Below the pieces are notes generated by a model that ran no database searches, was not told the origin of the DNA, and saw only the letters and a list, made by a program, of their open reading frames with translations. Shown one piece after another: positions 50,455 to 59,550 of a DNA stretch of 64,000 bases (position 1 is its first letter; every line of letters starts with the position of its first letter). A program made the position numbers and the translations under genes. Source of the stretch: Mycobacterium sp. MS1601 (GTDB lineage: Bacteria; Actinomycetota; Actinomycetes; Mycobacteriales; Mycobacteriaceae); contig NZ_CP019420.1 of NCBI RefSeq assembly GCF_001984215.1, positions 5,394,001 through 5,458,000 of the forward strand, written 5' to 3'.

Positions 50455-51090
50455 ATGCCGAAACAGCCACTGATTGTGGGCAATCCGGTTCTGGTTGTCG
50501 TCGACATCCAGGAGGGCGGAGCGATGACCGCCGACGAGGCGGGCATCCCGGTGATGCCCGGCCATGCCGAGCGGGTCGAGGTGGCACAGCGCTTGCTGGC
50601 TGCTGCCCGCGCGGCCGACCTGCCGGTGGTGTTCTTCCAGGAGGTGCACCGCCCCAGCGGCGTGGATTTCGGGCGTGAACTCGACGGCACCGAGGGTGTG
50701 CACTGCGTGGAAGGACAACCCGGCACGGATCTCGAACCCAGCCTGCGGCCCATCCTCGACGGCAGCAGGCCGGAGTTCCATCTCGTCAAGCGCCGTTACT
50801 CCGGTTTCATCGGAACCGAATTCGATATCGTGCTGCGCGGTCTCAAAGCCGACACGCTGATCCTGATCGGCGGGCTGACCGACGTCTGTGTGCACTACAC
50901 CTTCGCTGACGCCCACCAACGCGACTACTACGTCCGCGTGGTCTCCGACTGTGTGGGCGGATCGTCGCAGAAGCGTCACGACGCCTCGCTGGACGCCATG
51001 GAGTACCTGCAGACCGGAGCCGTTCGCAGCTCCGCCGAGTTCCTCGACGCATTCGCCAACCTCACCGTTCTCGAAGGAGCCGCTTCATGA
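50455..51090 (+). CDS. Isochorismatase-family amidohydrolase
   Basis: 211 residues. The ATG at 50455 is preferred over 50452 for spacing from AAGGAGGG (50444-50451). The cysteine-hydrolase triad is visible: Asp in VVVDIQEGG, Lys in LVKRRYSGF, and Cys in GLTDVCVHYTF. Relatives include N-carbamoylsarcosine amidase, biuret hydrolase, ureidoacrylate hydrolase and nicotinamidase. In this operon a substrate with an amide or carbamoyl group from ureide breakdown is plausible. It sits between the permeases and the binding protein. Confidence 0.85.
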   Translation: MPKQPLIVGNPVLVVVDIQEGGAMTADEAGIPVMPGHAERVEVAQRLLAAARAADLPVVFFQEVHRPSGVDFGRELDGTEGVHCVEGQPGTDLEPSLRPILDGSRPEFHLVKRRYSGFIGTEFDIVLRGLKADTLILIGGLTDVCVHYTFADAHQRDYYVRVVSDCVGGSSQKRHDASLDAMEYLQTGAVRSSAEFLDAFANLTVLEGAAS

Positions 51091-52673
51091 TCAACCGTCC
51101 CCGTGTTCTCGCGGCACTGGCCGCAGGTGCCGCTGTGGTGCTCACCCTCGCCGGGTGCGGCGGATCCGATTCCGGGTCAGGCGAACCCGCCGCTGCGCCC
51201 ACCGACAAGGTGCTGCACCTGTCGTTTCTGCAGGACCCGGGGCAACCACCTGACCCGGATATCTTCTACGCCGGTCAGGGGCTGCTGCTGACCACCAACC
51301 TCTACGAGGGTCTGCTGCAGTACAAGGCGGGCACGGCGACCCCGGAGATCGAGCCGTTGCTGGCCACCGAGTGGACCGAGTCCCCGGACCACCGCGTCTT
51401 CACCTTCAAACTGCGCGAGGGCGTCACGTTCCACGACGGCACGCCGTTCACCTCCGCGGCGGTCAAGGCGTCCTTCGACCGCAGGCTGGCGGTGGCGCAG
51501 GGCCCGTCGTACATGGTGGCCGACATCGAATCCGTCACCGCCCAAGGCGACTACGACGTCACGGTCACGCTGAAAGCGCCCAACGCCGCGTTCCTCGACT
51601 ACATCGCCTGCCCCTACGGGCCCCGGATGCTGAGCCCCACCGGGCTGGCCGAACACGGTGGTGACGACTTCGCCCAGAGCTACCTGACCACCAACGACCT
51701 CGGCACCGGCCCCTACACGTTGACCGCGGCCGAAGTGGGCTCGCGTTACGCCATGGCCGCCTACCCCGACTACTGGGGCGAGAAGCCGTATTTCGAATCC
51801 GTGGAGATCCCGGTGATCACCGATGTGTCGGCCCAGCAGTTGCAGTTCAACAACGGCCAGCTCGCTGCGATTCTGCACGACCTGCCGTCCTCGGCGGTGC
51901 AGGAGTACATCAACGACCCCAAGTACACGAACTACTCACTGCCCACCATGATGTCGAACTACCTGTACCTCAATGCGCAGAAGGGCATGCTCACCGATCA
52001 GGCCAACCGCACCGCGCTGCTGCAGGCCATCGACGCCGACGCACTGGTGGAGCAGACCTACTTCGGCCGGGGCAAGGTGGCCGAGCAGGTGTACCCGCCC
52101 AACATGATGGCGCCGGAGTTCGCCAAGCAGGAGATCACCCACGACCCGTCCAAGTTGTCCGAGATCGCCGCGGGGCTGCCCGCTGATCAGAAGACGGTGG
52201 TGATCGGCTACGACTCGTCCAACCCGGACAACCAGCTGATCAGCAACCTGATCCAGACCCAGCTTGCCGCAGCGGGCCTGACCGCGACCGTGCAGAGCTA
52301 CCCCACCTCGGAGATCTACGGGTGGATCGGGACGGACGGCCAGTCGGCGCCGGACGTGTTCACCGCACTGGCCTGGCCGGATGCGCCATCGCCGTACACC
52401 TGGGGACACATCTCGTGGGATCCGGACGGCGGGCTGAACTATCTGGGCTGCTCGGCGCCGCCCATCACCGAAGCGCTGGCGCAGGGTCTGGTCTCGGGTG
52501 CGCCGGAGCCGTTCTCGACCGCTGCGCTGGAAGCCACCAAGACCGGCTGCTGGATGAACGTCGCCGATGTCGACGACTTCATGGTGGCGCAGCCCTGGCT
52601 CAAGGGTGTGGAGGAATCACACGTGGTGACCAACCCCAACACCCTGCGCATTGCGACGTTGAGCGCCGAGTGA
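51087..52673 (+). CDS. ABC transporter substrate-binding lipoprotein (SBP family 5)
   Basis: 528 residues, ATG overlapping the previous stop. A lipoprotein signal peptide ends in the lipobox LAGC (after LAAGAAVVLT), followed by a Gly/Ser linker. The family 5 (peptide/nickel) fold shows TNLYEGLLQYKAGT, FTFKLREGVTFHDGTPF and GTGPYTLTAAEVGS. It captures the transported substrate outside the membrane. Given the enzymes around it, the ligand may be a ureide such as allantoin rather than a peptide, but the sequence does not decide this. Confidence 0.9.
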   Translation: MINRPRVLAALAAGAAVVLTLAGCGGSDSGSGEPAAAPTDKVLHLSFLQDPGQPPDPDIFYAGQGLLLTTNLYEGLLQYKAGTATPEIEPLLATEWTESPDHRVFTFKLREGVTFHDGTPFTSAAVKASFDRRLAVAQGPSYMVADIESVTAQGDYDVTVTLKAPNAAFLDYIACPYGPRMLSPTGLAEHGGDDFAQSYLTTNDLGTGPYTLTAAEVGSRYAMAAYPDYWGEKPYFESVEIPVITDVSAQQLQFNNGQLAAILHDLPSSAVQEYINDPKYTNYSLPTMMSNYLYLNAQKGMLTDQANRTALLQAIDADALVEQTYFGRGKVAEQVYPPNMMAPEFAKQEITHDPSKLSEIAAGLPADQKTVVIGYDSSNPDNQLISNLIQTQLAAAGLTATVQSYPTSEIYGWIGTDGQSAPDVFTALAWPDAPSPYTWGHISWDPDGGLNYLGCSAPPITEALAQGLVSGAPEPFSTAALEATKTGCWMNVADVDDFMVAQPWLKGVEESHVVTNPNTLRIATLSAE

Positions 52674-53518
52674 GTCAGCGTCCGTCGGTGGGCCTCGTGC
52701 GGAAAAGCAAGGTGCGGCGCATCGTGCTGCTGACACTGGGATGGGAGGATCTGCCCAAATCGGTGTCGGTGCACGGTGCCCCGCACGACATCCGAATGCG
52801 GGAACCGGTGCCCGGCGTACTGCTACAGACCGACGGTGGCTGGGTGCTGCTGGATACCGGGTTCAACACCGCACTGATCCGGGATCCCTACCTGCGCAAG
52901 CGGTTCTTCCCGTCGGTCGAATACCAACCGCTGCTGCCCGGCCCCGGTGAACCCATCGAGGAGGGCCTGGCCGCGATCGGGGTCGACATCGACGACATCC
53001 ACGTGGTGGGACTGTCGCATCTGCACGTGGACCATGCCGGCGGGCTGAAGCTGTTCTCCGGTCGGATACCCGTTCACCTGCAGCGACGTGAACTCGAATT
53101 CGGATTGTCCAATGACCCTGAGGTGGAAAAGCACGCGATCTTCCGGATCGACTTCGACGACCCGCGCATCGACTGGCAGTTGGCAGACGGGGAAGCCGAG
53201 GTGGCACCGGGGATCACGGCGGTGCCCACCTACGGCCACACTCCAGGGCACCAGAGCTTCGTGGTGGAACTCGACGAATCGGTGGCAGACGGCGGACCCG
53301 CGGGCTACGTGTTCGCGTTCGATGCCGCCGATCTCACCGAGAACATCGAACACGAGCTGGCCATCGGCGGATACGTTGGCGTCGAGCCGGAGGAGACGGT
53401 GGAGCCGATCCGCCGGCTCAAAGCCCTTGCCGCGAAGAAGGATTACCCGCTGATTCCCGGTCATGACCCGCACGTGTGGCCGGAAATGACACAGCACTTT
53501 CACCAGCGGTTCGGATGA
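52670..53518 (+). CDS. Metallo-beta-lactamase-fold hydrolase, lactonase-like
   Basis: 282 residues, GTG overlapping the previous stop. The metal motif SHLHVDHAGG (HxHxDH) and GHTPGHQSF and, late, IPGHDPHVW give a two-zinc MBL site. The order and spacing resemble the N-acyl-homoserine lactonase (AttM/AiiA) group. In this operon the substrate could be a cyclic amide or lactone intermediate rather than a quorum signal. The exact step is unknown. Confidence 0.85.
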   Translation: MSQRPSVGLVRKSKVRRIVLLTLGWEDLPKSVSVHGAPHDIRMREPVPGVLLQTDGGWVLLDTGFNTALIRDPYLRKRFFPSVEYQPLLPGPGEPIEEGLAAIGVDIDDIHVVGLSHLHVDHAGGLKLFSGRIPVHLQRRELEFGLSNDPEVEKHAIFRIDFDDPRIDWQLADGEAEVAPGITAVPTYGHTPGHQSFVVELDESVADGGPAGYVFAFDAADLTENIEHELAIGGYVGVEPEETVEPIRRLKALAAKKDYPLIPGHDPHVWPEMTQHFHQRFG

Positions 53519-54812
53519 CACCCTTGGACGTCGTACTGCACGCCGAACGCGCCGTCGTCGACGGTGTGCTGCGTCCGGCGTCCGTCGGGGTGGCTGGGGG
53601 AGTGATCGTGGCGGTGGACCCCGAACCGGGTGGCCGCGTTGCCCGCGACGTGCACCTGCCGGCCGGGACGGTACTGATGCCCGGTCTGGTGGACACCCAT
53701 GTGCACGTCAACGACCCCGGCACCGACTGGGAGGGCTTTGCGACCGCCACGGCCGCCGCGGCCGCGGGTGGGGTCACCACCGTGGTGGACATGCCGCTGG
53801 ACAGCGATCCGGTGACCACCTCGGTGGCGGCGCTGTTGGTCAAACAGTCAGCGGCGCAGGGGCATTGCCGGGTGAATGTCGGCTTCTGGGGCGGAGTGGT
53901 GCCGCAGAACGCGGATGCCCCCGATGTGGCGGCCGATCTGCTGGCGGCGGGCTGCCTGGGCTTCAAGTGCTTCCTGGCCGACTCCGGCAATCCGGCGTTT
54001 CCGCCGTTGAACGTCGCCCAACTGGGCCGGGCGATGGAGACCGTGGCCACCCTGGGTTCGGTGCTGTTGGTGCACGCCGAGATCCTGTCCGGGAGATCCA
54101 CGGCGCGGGGCGCGTCCTATCGATCGTTCCTGGACAGCCGGCCCGGTTCGGCCGAGGTGCAAGCGGTGCAACTGGTGATCGACGAGGTGCGGCGCACCGG
54201 CGCGCGTGCCCACATCGTGCATGTCTCCAGCGCCGATGTATTGCCGTTGCTGGCCGCGGCCAAGGCCGACGGGCTGCCCGTCACCGCGGAGACGTGCCCG
54301 CACTACCTGACGTTCGACGCATCGCAGATACCCGACGGCGCCACCGAATTCGCGGCCTGCCCGCCGATCCGTGGTGCCGACAACCGCGAGCAGCTGTGGC
54401 GGGCACTGGCTGATGGAGTGCTCGACATGGTGGTATCGGACCACTCGCCGTGCGCTGCGCACCTGAAGGCGACCGGTGACTTCGGATCTGCCTTCGGGGC
54501 ATCAGTTCATTGCAGCTCGGGTTGCGGGCGGTCTGGACCCAGGCGAAGGCGCGGGGTGTTGGGTTGGAGCAGGTGTGCCGGTGGATGGCCGAACAACCGG
54601 CCGCGCTGGCCGGGCTGACCGACCGGGGGAGGATCGTGGTGGGAGCCAGGGCGGATCTGGTGGTGTTCGACCCGGCGTCATCCGACCGTGTTGATGCGGC
54701 ACAGTTGCGTCACCGGCATCCGGTGACGCCGTATCACGGTGTGCAGTTGGACGGTTCGGTGCTCCAGACCTGGGTGTCGGGCCACCTGGTGGACAGCGCG
54801 GTGCCGGCGTGA
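53515..54812 (+). CDS. allB: Cyclic amidohydrolase, allantoinase/dihydroorotase type, apparent one-base frameshift
   Basis: Amidohydrolase fold with the metal motif VDTHVHVND, the likely carbamylated lysine in GFKCFLADSG, histidines in LLVHAEI and HIVHVSSAD, and the catalytic Asp in VVSDHSPC. As written the frame goes astray after GDFGSAFG. The next frame resumes at QLGLRAVWTQAKARGVGL and ends at TGA 54810-54812. One extra G in the GGGG run at 54496-54499 gives DFGSAFGGISSLQLGL, the usual allantoinase sequence, and a 432-residue protein. Allantoicase and a hydantoin-type racemase follow, which favours allantoinase over dihydroorotase or hydantoinase. Confidence 0.82.
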
Positions 54813-55561
54813 AGATCCTGATACTGAACGTCAACATCTCGGCGGGTATGACGAGCGAGATCGATGCGGCCGCACGCTCGGCAGCCGCCATGGGTACCGA
54901 GATCGTCACCCGGGCGCCCCTGTTCGGCTCCGAGGCGGTGGATTCGGCGGCCGAGAGCTACCTGTCGGCCGTGGGCGCACTGGACCTGACTGCCCGACTG
55001 CTGGATGCGGGCACCTTCGATTTCGACGCGGTGATCCTCGCCGGTTTCGGCGAGCACGGCAAGGACGCACTGCAGGAATTGCTGACTGTTCCGGTGCTGG
55101 ACATCGCCGAATCTGCCGCGCACATCGCCCATCTGGTCGGACGGCGCTACTCGGTGATCACCACACTGGCCCGCTCCATCCCGGCCATCGAGGACCGCCT
55201 GTTGCTGGCCGGGCTCTCCGCCCACTGCGCGTCGGTGCGCGCGTGTGGACTCGGCACCGCCGAGGTGGACGCCGACCTGTCCGGTGCGGTGGACGCGATT
55301 GTCGCCGAAGCGCAACGTGCCATCGAGGACGACGGCGCCGACGTGATCTGCCTCGGCTGTGCGGGGATGGCCGGGGTGACAGCGGCGATCTCGGCGCGGC
55401 TGGGCGTGCCCGCAATCGACGGGGTGGCCGCCGCGGTGGCACTGGCGCAGGCGGTGGTGGGACTGGGCCTGCACACCAGCAAGGTAGGTGCTTACGCGCC
55501 CGCGCCCCCGAACCTGCGCAGCCACTGGCCGGTGTCCGCCGCACTGGGGCTGGGCCTGTGA
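54809..55561 (+). CDS. Asp/Glu/hydantoin racemase family protein, possible allantoin racemase
   Basis: 250 residues, GTG overlapping the previous stop. The two catalytic cysteines expected for this family can be placed at ASVRACGLG and VICLGCAGMAG; the first half has only an AGFGEHG where many relatives have Cys. Opening motif ILNVNISAGMTSEIDA is typical of hydantoin racemases. In Klebsiella HpxA of this family racemises allantoin, so the same role next to allantoinase and allantoicase is likely. Confidence 0.8.
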   Translation: MKILILNVNISAGMTSEIDAAARSAAAMGTEIVTRAPLFGSEAVDSAAESYLSAVGALDLTARLLDAGTFDFDAVILAGFGEHGKDALQELLTVPVLDIAESAAHIAHLVGRRYSVITTLARSIPAIEDRLLLAGLSAHCASVRACGLGTAEVDADLSGAVDAIVAEAQRAIEDDGADVICLGCAGMAGVTAAISARLGVPAIDGVAAAVALAQAVVGLGLHTSKVGAYAPAPPNLRSHWPVSAALGLGL

Positions 55562-56582
55562 CCGACTACGCGCGCACCGTCGATCTGGCTGCCCGTGCCC
55601 TCGGGGCAGCGTGATCGCGGCCAGCGACGAGTCCTTCGGCGCCAAGGAACTGCTGTTGTCGCCGGGGGACCCCGCATTTGTCCCCGGCACCTATGACCTG
55701 CGCGGTGAAGTCGTCGACGGCTGGGAAACCCGTCGCCACGCAGGTGCACAGGGGGACTGGGCCGTCGTACGCCTCGGCGCGCCCGGCCGGGTAGTGGCCG
55801 TCGACGTCGACACCCGCTTCTTCACCGGCAACCACCCCACCGGATGCCGCGTGCTCGGCGCGGTTTTGGACCAGTCCGCCGACGCCTGTTCCCCGGAGGT
55901 GGCATGGATTCCGTTGGTGGGTTCGACGGTGCTGAAACCGGATTCCCGCAATCTCCTCGCGGTGTCCGACCGGCGGCGCATCACGCATGTGAAGTTGCAG
56001 TTGGAATCCGACGGTGGAGTGGCCCGGCTGCGGGTCTACGGCGAGGTGATCGTGGACCCGGCGGACTGGGACGGCGTCACGGTGGAGATGTCCGGGATCG
56101 AGAACGGCGGCACCGTGGTGTGGTCGAGTGACACGTTCTACTCCGATGCCCGGTCTCTGATCGCTGCCGACCGCCCGGCCACCATGGGTGACGGCTGGGA
56201 AACCCGCAGGCGCCGCGACATCGGCCCCGACAGCCATGACGCGGTGATCATCGCCCTGGCAGCAGAGACCGACTTGTGCCGCATCGAGATCGACACCACC
56301 TGGTTTGTCTTCAACGCCTCCCGGCAAGTTTGTGTGCTCGGTTCCTGCGACGTACCGGCGGATGGATCATCCTGGTGGACAGTGTCGTTCGACGTCTTGG
56401 TGTTGGACCGAGTGGCGCTGCTGCCAGACATGCGCCGGCGGTTCCCGGTGGATGTCCGCGGTATCACCGCGCTGCGCATCCAGGCCTATCCGGACGGCGG
56501 CATAGCTCGGGTGCGAGCACTGGGTCGGCCCAGCGTGGCCGGTCTGGCCGCACAGAAACTGCGCTGGGCGGAGGGACTGTGA
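55558..56582 (+). CDS. alc: Allantoicase, apparent one-base frameshift near its start
   Basis: Allantoicase splits allantoate to ureidoglycolate and urea. Two similar halves are visible, each with GWETRRH/GWETRRR (from DLRGEVVDGWETRRH and MGDGWETRRRRD), typical of the duplicated jelly-roll fold. The main frame as written lacks a start. The GTG at 55558, overlapping the racemase stop, opens VTDYARTVDLAARALG in another frame that stops soon after. One extra G in the GGGG run at 55603-55606 joins it as ALGGSVIAASDESFGA. The repaired protein has 341 residues, normal for the family. The stop overlaps the next gene. Confidence 0.88.
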
Positions 56583-57193
56583 CCGCGGTACGGATGTCGG
56601 AGTGCTGCGGTCTGTGGCGGCGCACCCTGCTGATCGACGTCGACGGATCCGAGGACGTCAGCACCGATGTGCGCTGGTTACAGGGCATCACCGCCTTTGT
56701 CGACCTGCGAAGACCCGTACCCGCCGCCCCTGATGCCCAGGACGGTTTCGCGGGCTGGTTGCACCAGAGCGGCGACGTGTTCACCTGGGAGCGGTTTGCC
56801 GGCCTCCAGCCACAGGGGGAGTTTCCCGACGAGGGCCGGATGCACTGGGAGGGACAGGTGTTGGTCGAGACCGGCGTGCATTCCGCCTACGTCGAACACT
56901 GGGTGCGGGAGCCCCTGGCCGGACCCTGCTGGGCGCTGACTCTGGCAGGTCCCAACGATGCGCAGGGCCTCTTGATCCGGGTCGGGGCATTGTTCGGCTG
57001 GGCTTCGTCCTCGCCGGCCGGTGTCGAGATCTCCCTGGGAACAGTCACCGACAACCGTTGGGAGATCACCGACTCATCCGAACCCGCGCGTACGGGAGCG
57101 GAACTCTTACCACGGGTCCGCGGCAACGAACTGACCGAATCATCAATGCAGACATGGACTGTCGTCGACAGCGAAGGAGATGTGAACCTATGA
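56579..57193 (+). CDS. Conserved hypothetical protein of the ureide operon
   Basis: 204 residues, GTG overlapping the allantoicase stop. It starts ECCGLWRRTLLIDVDGSEDV and contains WLQGITAFVDLRRP, GRMHWEGQVLVETG and YVEHWVREP. It is strand-rich without a signal peptide or membrane helix, perhaps a lipocalin-like beta-barrel, but I do not recognise the family. Its stop overlaps the start of the oxygenase gene, so it is firmly in the operon. It may be an enzyme of the pathway or a small-molecule binder. Confidence 0.75.
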   Translation: MTAVRMSECCGLWRRTLLIDVDGSEDVSTDVRWLQGITAFVDLRRPVPAAPDAQDGFAGWLHQSGDVFTWERFAGLQPQGEFPDEGRMHWEGQVLVETGVHSAYVEHWVREPLAGPCWALTLAGPNDAQGLLIRVGALFGWASSSPAGVEISLGTVTDNRWEITDSSEPARTGAELLPRVRGNELTESSMQTWTVVDSEGDVNL

Positions 57194-58221
57194 CCGCCGC
57201 TTTCACCTCGGTGCCCATCATCGACATCAGCGGGTTGTATTCGGATCAGCGTTCCGACCGGGAAGCTGTGGCTGATCAACTGGGCCGCGCTGCCCGGGAG
57301 GTCGGGTTCTTCTACATCAGTGGCGCTCCGATCGACCCAGCGTGTTTTGATGCCTTGCTGGCGGCCACCAAGGAGTTCTTCGCGCTGCCCCTCGAGGAGA
57401 AGATGCGGTCCTACATCGGCCGGTCACGCTGTCACCGCGGCTACGTTCCCATGGGTGAGGAAGGGCTCAGCGGCGAGAAGCCGGATCTGAAGGAGGCCTT
57501 TGACACCGCACTGGATTTGCCCGCCGACGACCCCGACTATCTGGCGGGCAACCCGATGCTGGGCCCCAACACGTGGCCGGACCTGCCCGGGTTCGCCGAC
57601 GCGGTCACCACCTACTACACCGCGGTGCTGGAGCTGGGGCAGAAGTTGTTGTGGGCCTTCGCTGTTGCACTGGGGGAGGACCCGGACACGTTCACCCGGC
57701 ACGCCACCAAGACACCGAGCCAGCTGCGGTTGGTGCACTACCCGTACAACCCCGATGCCGAGGACGCGCTGGGCATCGGCGCGCACAGCGACTACGAGTG
57801 CTTCACGTTGCTCAAGCCCACCGCTCCAGGCCTGGAGGTGCTCAACGGCGCCGGTGAGTGGATCGACGTCCCGCCGGTGGAGGGAACCTATGTGGTCAAC
57901 ATCGGAGACATGCTCGAGCTGTGGACCAACGGTGCCTTTGTGGCGACCAGCCACCGGGTGCGCAAGGTGAAGCAGGAGCGGTACTCCTTCCCGCTGTTCT
58001 TCAACGTCGACTACGACACCGAGGTCAGGCCTCTGCCGCAGTTCGTCACTGCTGACGCCCCGGTTCGCGCGCCGTTGCGGGCCGGTGAGCACCTGTTCGC
58101 GCAGACCGCACAGACGTTCGCCTACCTACGTGCGCGGATCGACAGTGGTGAACTGGCGCTGCCCGAAGGCTCCCTCGCGGTGAATTCCTTCGGACAGCAG
58201 GCGCTGCAGGCGCAGGGCTAA
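57190..58221 (+). CDS. 2-oxoglutarate/Fe(II) oxygenase, isopenicillin N synthase family
   Basis: 343 residues, ATG overlapping the previous stop. The N-terminal DIOX_N region has PIIDISGLY and REVGFFYISGAPID. The catalytic domain shows the iron triad His and Asp in IGAHSDYECFTLL and His in ATSHRVRKV, with the RYSF motif (RxS type) that binds 2-oxoglutarate. It is presumably an oxygenase or hydroxylase acting on a ureide-related substrate. Such an enzyme is not part of the textbook allantoin pathway. It is the last gene of the operon; its stop overlaps the convergent SnoaL-like gene by 4 bases. Confidence 0.88.
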   Translation: MTAAFTSVPIIDISGLYSDQRSDREAVADQLGRAAREVGFFYISGAPIDPACFDALLAATKEFFALPLEEKMRSYIGRSRCHRGYVPMGEEGLSGEKPDLKEAFDTALDLPADDPDYLAGNPMLGPNTWPDLPGFADAVTTYYTAVLELGQKLLWAFAVALGEDPDTFTRHATKTPSQLRLVHYPYNPDAEDALGIGAHSDYECFTLLKPTAPGLEVLNGAGEWIDVPPVEGTYVVNIGDMLELWTNGAFVATSHRVRKVKQERYSFPLFFNVDYDTEVRPLPQFVTADAPVRAPLRAGEHLFAQTAQTFAYLRARIDSGELALPEGSLAVNSFGQQALQAQG

Positions 58222-58577
58222 GCGCCTGTGGGGACGAACTCCGGCTGGTCCAGGATGCGCAACCAGCTGCCGTCGGCCTGACGTCGAACCACCTGGGCGC
58301 GGGCACCCGCACCGTCGCGCGGCGGAGTCGAGGTCAACGCGATATCGCCGATGACCAGCGTCGGCAACGGCTCCTCCTGCTCGAAGTGCGGGCCCTGGTC
58401 CAGGACCTTCCGCCAGAGTTCCTGGATGGCGGACCGGCCGACGGTGGTGCTGCCGGGTGGGTAGGCCAGTACCGCGTGGTCTTCGTACAGGCCGGCGACG
58501 CCTTCTGCGTCGCCGGCATTGGAGAACTCGACGAACAACCGGGTGATGTCTTCGGGACGATGGGCTTTCGGTCGCAT
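58218..58577 (-). CDS. SnoaL-like/NTF2-fold protein
   Basis: 119 residues. The pattern ITRLFVEFSNAGDAEGVAGLYEDHAVLAYPPG followed by GRSAIQELWRKVLDQG is typical of nuclear transport factor 2-like, SnoaL-type small enzymes or ligand-binding proteins. No catalytic residue can be assigned. It diverges from the LysR-type gene downstream, with 94 bases between starts that contain a LysR-like inverted repeat, so it is the likely target of that regulator. Confidence 0.78.
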   Translation of the reverse strand: MRPKAHRPEDITRLFVEFSNAGDAEGVAGLYEDHAVLAYPPGSTTVGRSAIQELWRKVLDQGPHFEQEEPLPTLVIGDIALTSTPPRDGAGARAQVVRRQADGSWLRILDQPEFVPTGA

Positions 58578-58624
58578 GGCGCGTCCTTTCTCGTAGTGTC
58601 TGTTTCCAGGCTGGTGGTTGCTGA

Positions 58625-58654
58625 ATCAGAAGTCCAACAGATTGTTCTTCTGAT
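58625..58654. promoter_or_regulatory. Inverted repeat operator between the SnoaL-like and LysR genes
   Basis: ATCAGAAG (58625-58632) and CTTCTGAT (58647-58654) form a perfect 8-bp dyad with a 14-nt spacer. It lies just upstream of TAGAAT (58658-58663), a likely -10 for the LysR gene. Binding by the LysR-type product is inferred. Confidence 0.55.
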
Positions 58655-58671
58655 AACTAGAATCCATGGTT

Positions 58672-59550
58672 ATGGAACTTCGGCAGCTCGAATACTTCGT
58701 GGCAGTGGCCGAGGAGGCGAACTTCACCCGCGCCGCCGATCGTGTGCACATCAGCCAGCCTGGGATCAGCGCACAGATCAAGGCGCTGGAGGCCGAGATC
58801 GGCCAACCGCTGTTCGATCGGTCCGCGCGGGTGGCACGCCTCACCGCCGCCGGCAAGGCGGCGCTGGAGCCGGCGCGAGCCGCTTTGGCCGCAGCCACGG
58901 CGGTGCGTGATGCCGTGGATGCAGTGGCCGGCCTGCTGCGCGGCAACCTGAGCATCGGCATGGTGACCGGGTGCACCATCACCCCACTGTTCGTCGCCGT
59001 GGAAGCGTTTCGCGATGCCCACCCGGATGTGAGGTTGTCCATGCGGGAAAACGATTCTGCGACCATGCTTTCCGAGGTGCAGGCAGGTGATCTCGACGTG
59101 GCGATCGTCGGGACCGCGGGGGCGCCGCCGGAAGCGTTGGAATCGATGACAATCGTGAGCGAGCCTCTGGCGGCGCTGGTGCCCGGTGGCCATCGATGGT
59201 CTGGTCGTAGATCCTTGGACTACCCGGCGCTGGCGGGGCAGCCCCTGGTGACGATGCCCGACGGGACCGGTGTCCGGGCCACTCTCGAAACTGGATGTGC
59301 ACAGCACGGTTTCATGCCGACGGTGGCAGTGCAGGCCAGCGCGGCTGACAGCATCGCCGACTTGTGCGCCCGCGGAGTCGGGATCGGTGTGCTGTCGGCG
59401 TCGATGGCGCAGGAGCACGCCGATCGGTTGGCGGTGGTGCCGATGCGGGGCAATCCGGTGCCTGCCGTACTGGCGGTGGTCTGGCGTCCTACGCCGAGTC
59501 CGGCGGTGGCGGCGTTTCTGCCACGGTTGGCCGCGGCGTTCGGGCGCTGA
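58672..59550 (+). CDS. LysR-family transcriptional regulator
   Basis: 292 residues from the ATG at 58672, chosen because it lies eight bases after the TAGAAT -10 (leaderless); an ATG at 58666 adds two residues. The winged helix-turn-helix occupies residues 1-60 (RQLEYFVAVAEEANFTRAAD, ISQPGISAQIKALEAEIG). The effector domain is of the usual periplasmic-binding type (LRGNLSIGMVTG). It probably regulates the divergent SnoaL-like gene. Its 3' end overlaps the convergent TetR gene by 62 bases. Confidence 0.9.
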   Translation: MELRQLEYFVAVAEEANFTRAADRVHISQPGISAQIKALEAEIGQPLFDRSARVARLTAAGKAALEPARAALAAATAVRDAVDAVAGLLRGNLSIGMVTGCTITPLFVAVEAFRDAHPDVRLSMRENDSATMLSEVQAGDLDVAIVGTAGAPPEALESMTIVSEPLAALVPGGHRWSGRRSLDYPALAGQPLVTMPDGTGVRATLETGCAQHGFMPTVAVQASAADSIADLCARGVGIGVLSASMAQEHADRLAVVPMRGNPVPAVLAVVWRPTPSPAVAAFLPRLAAAFGR

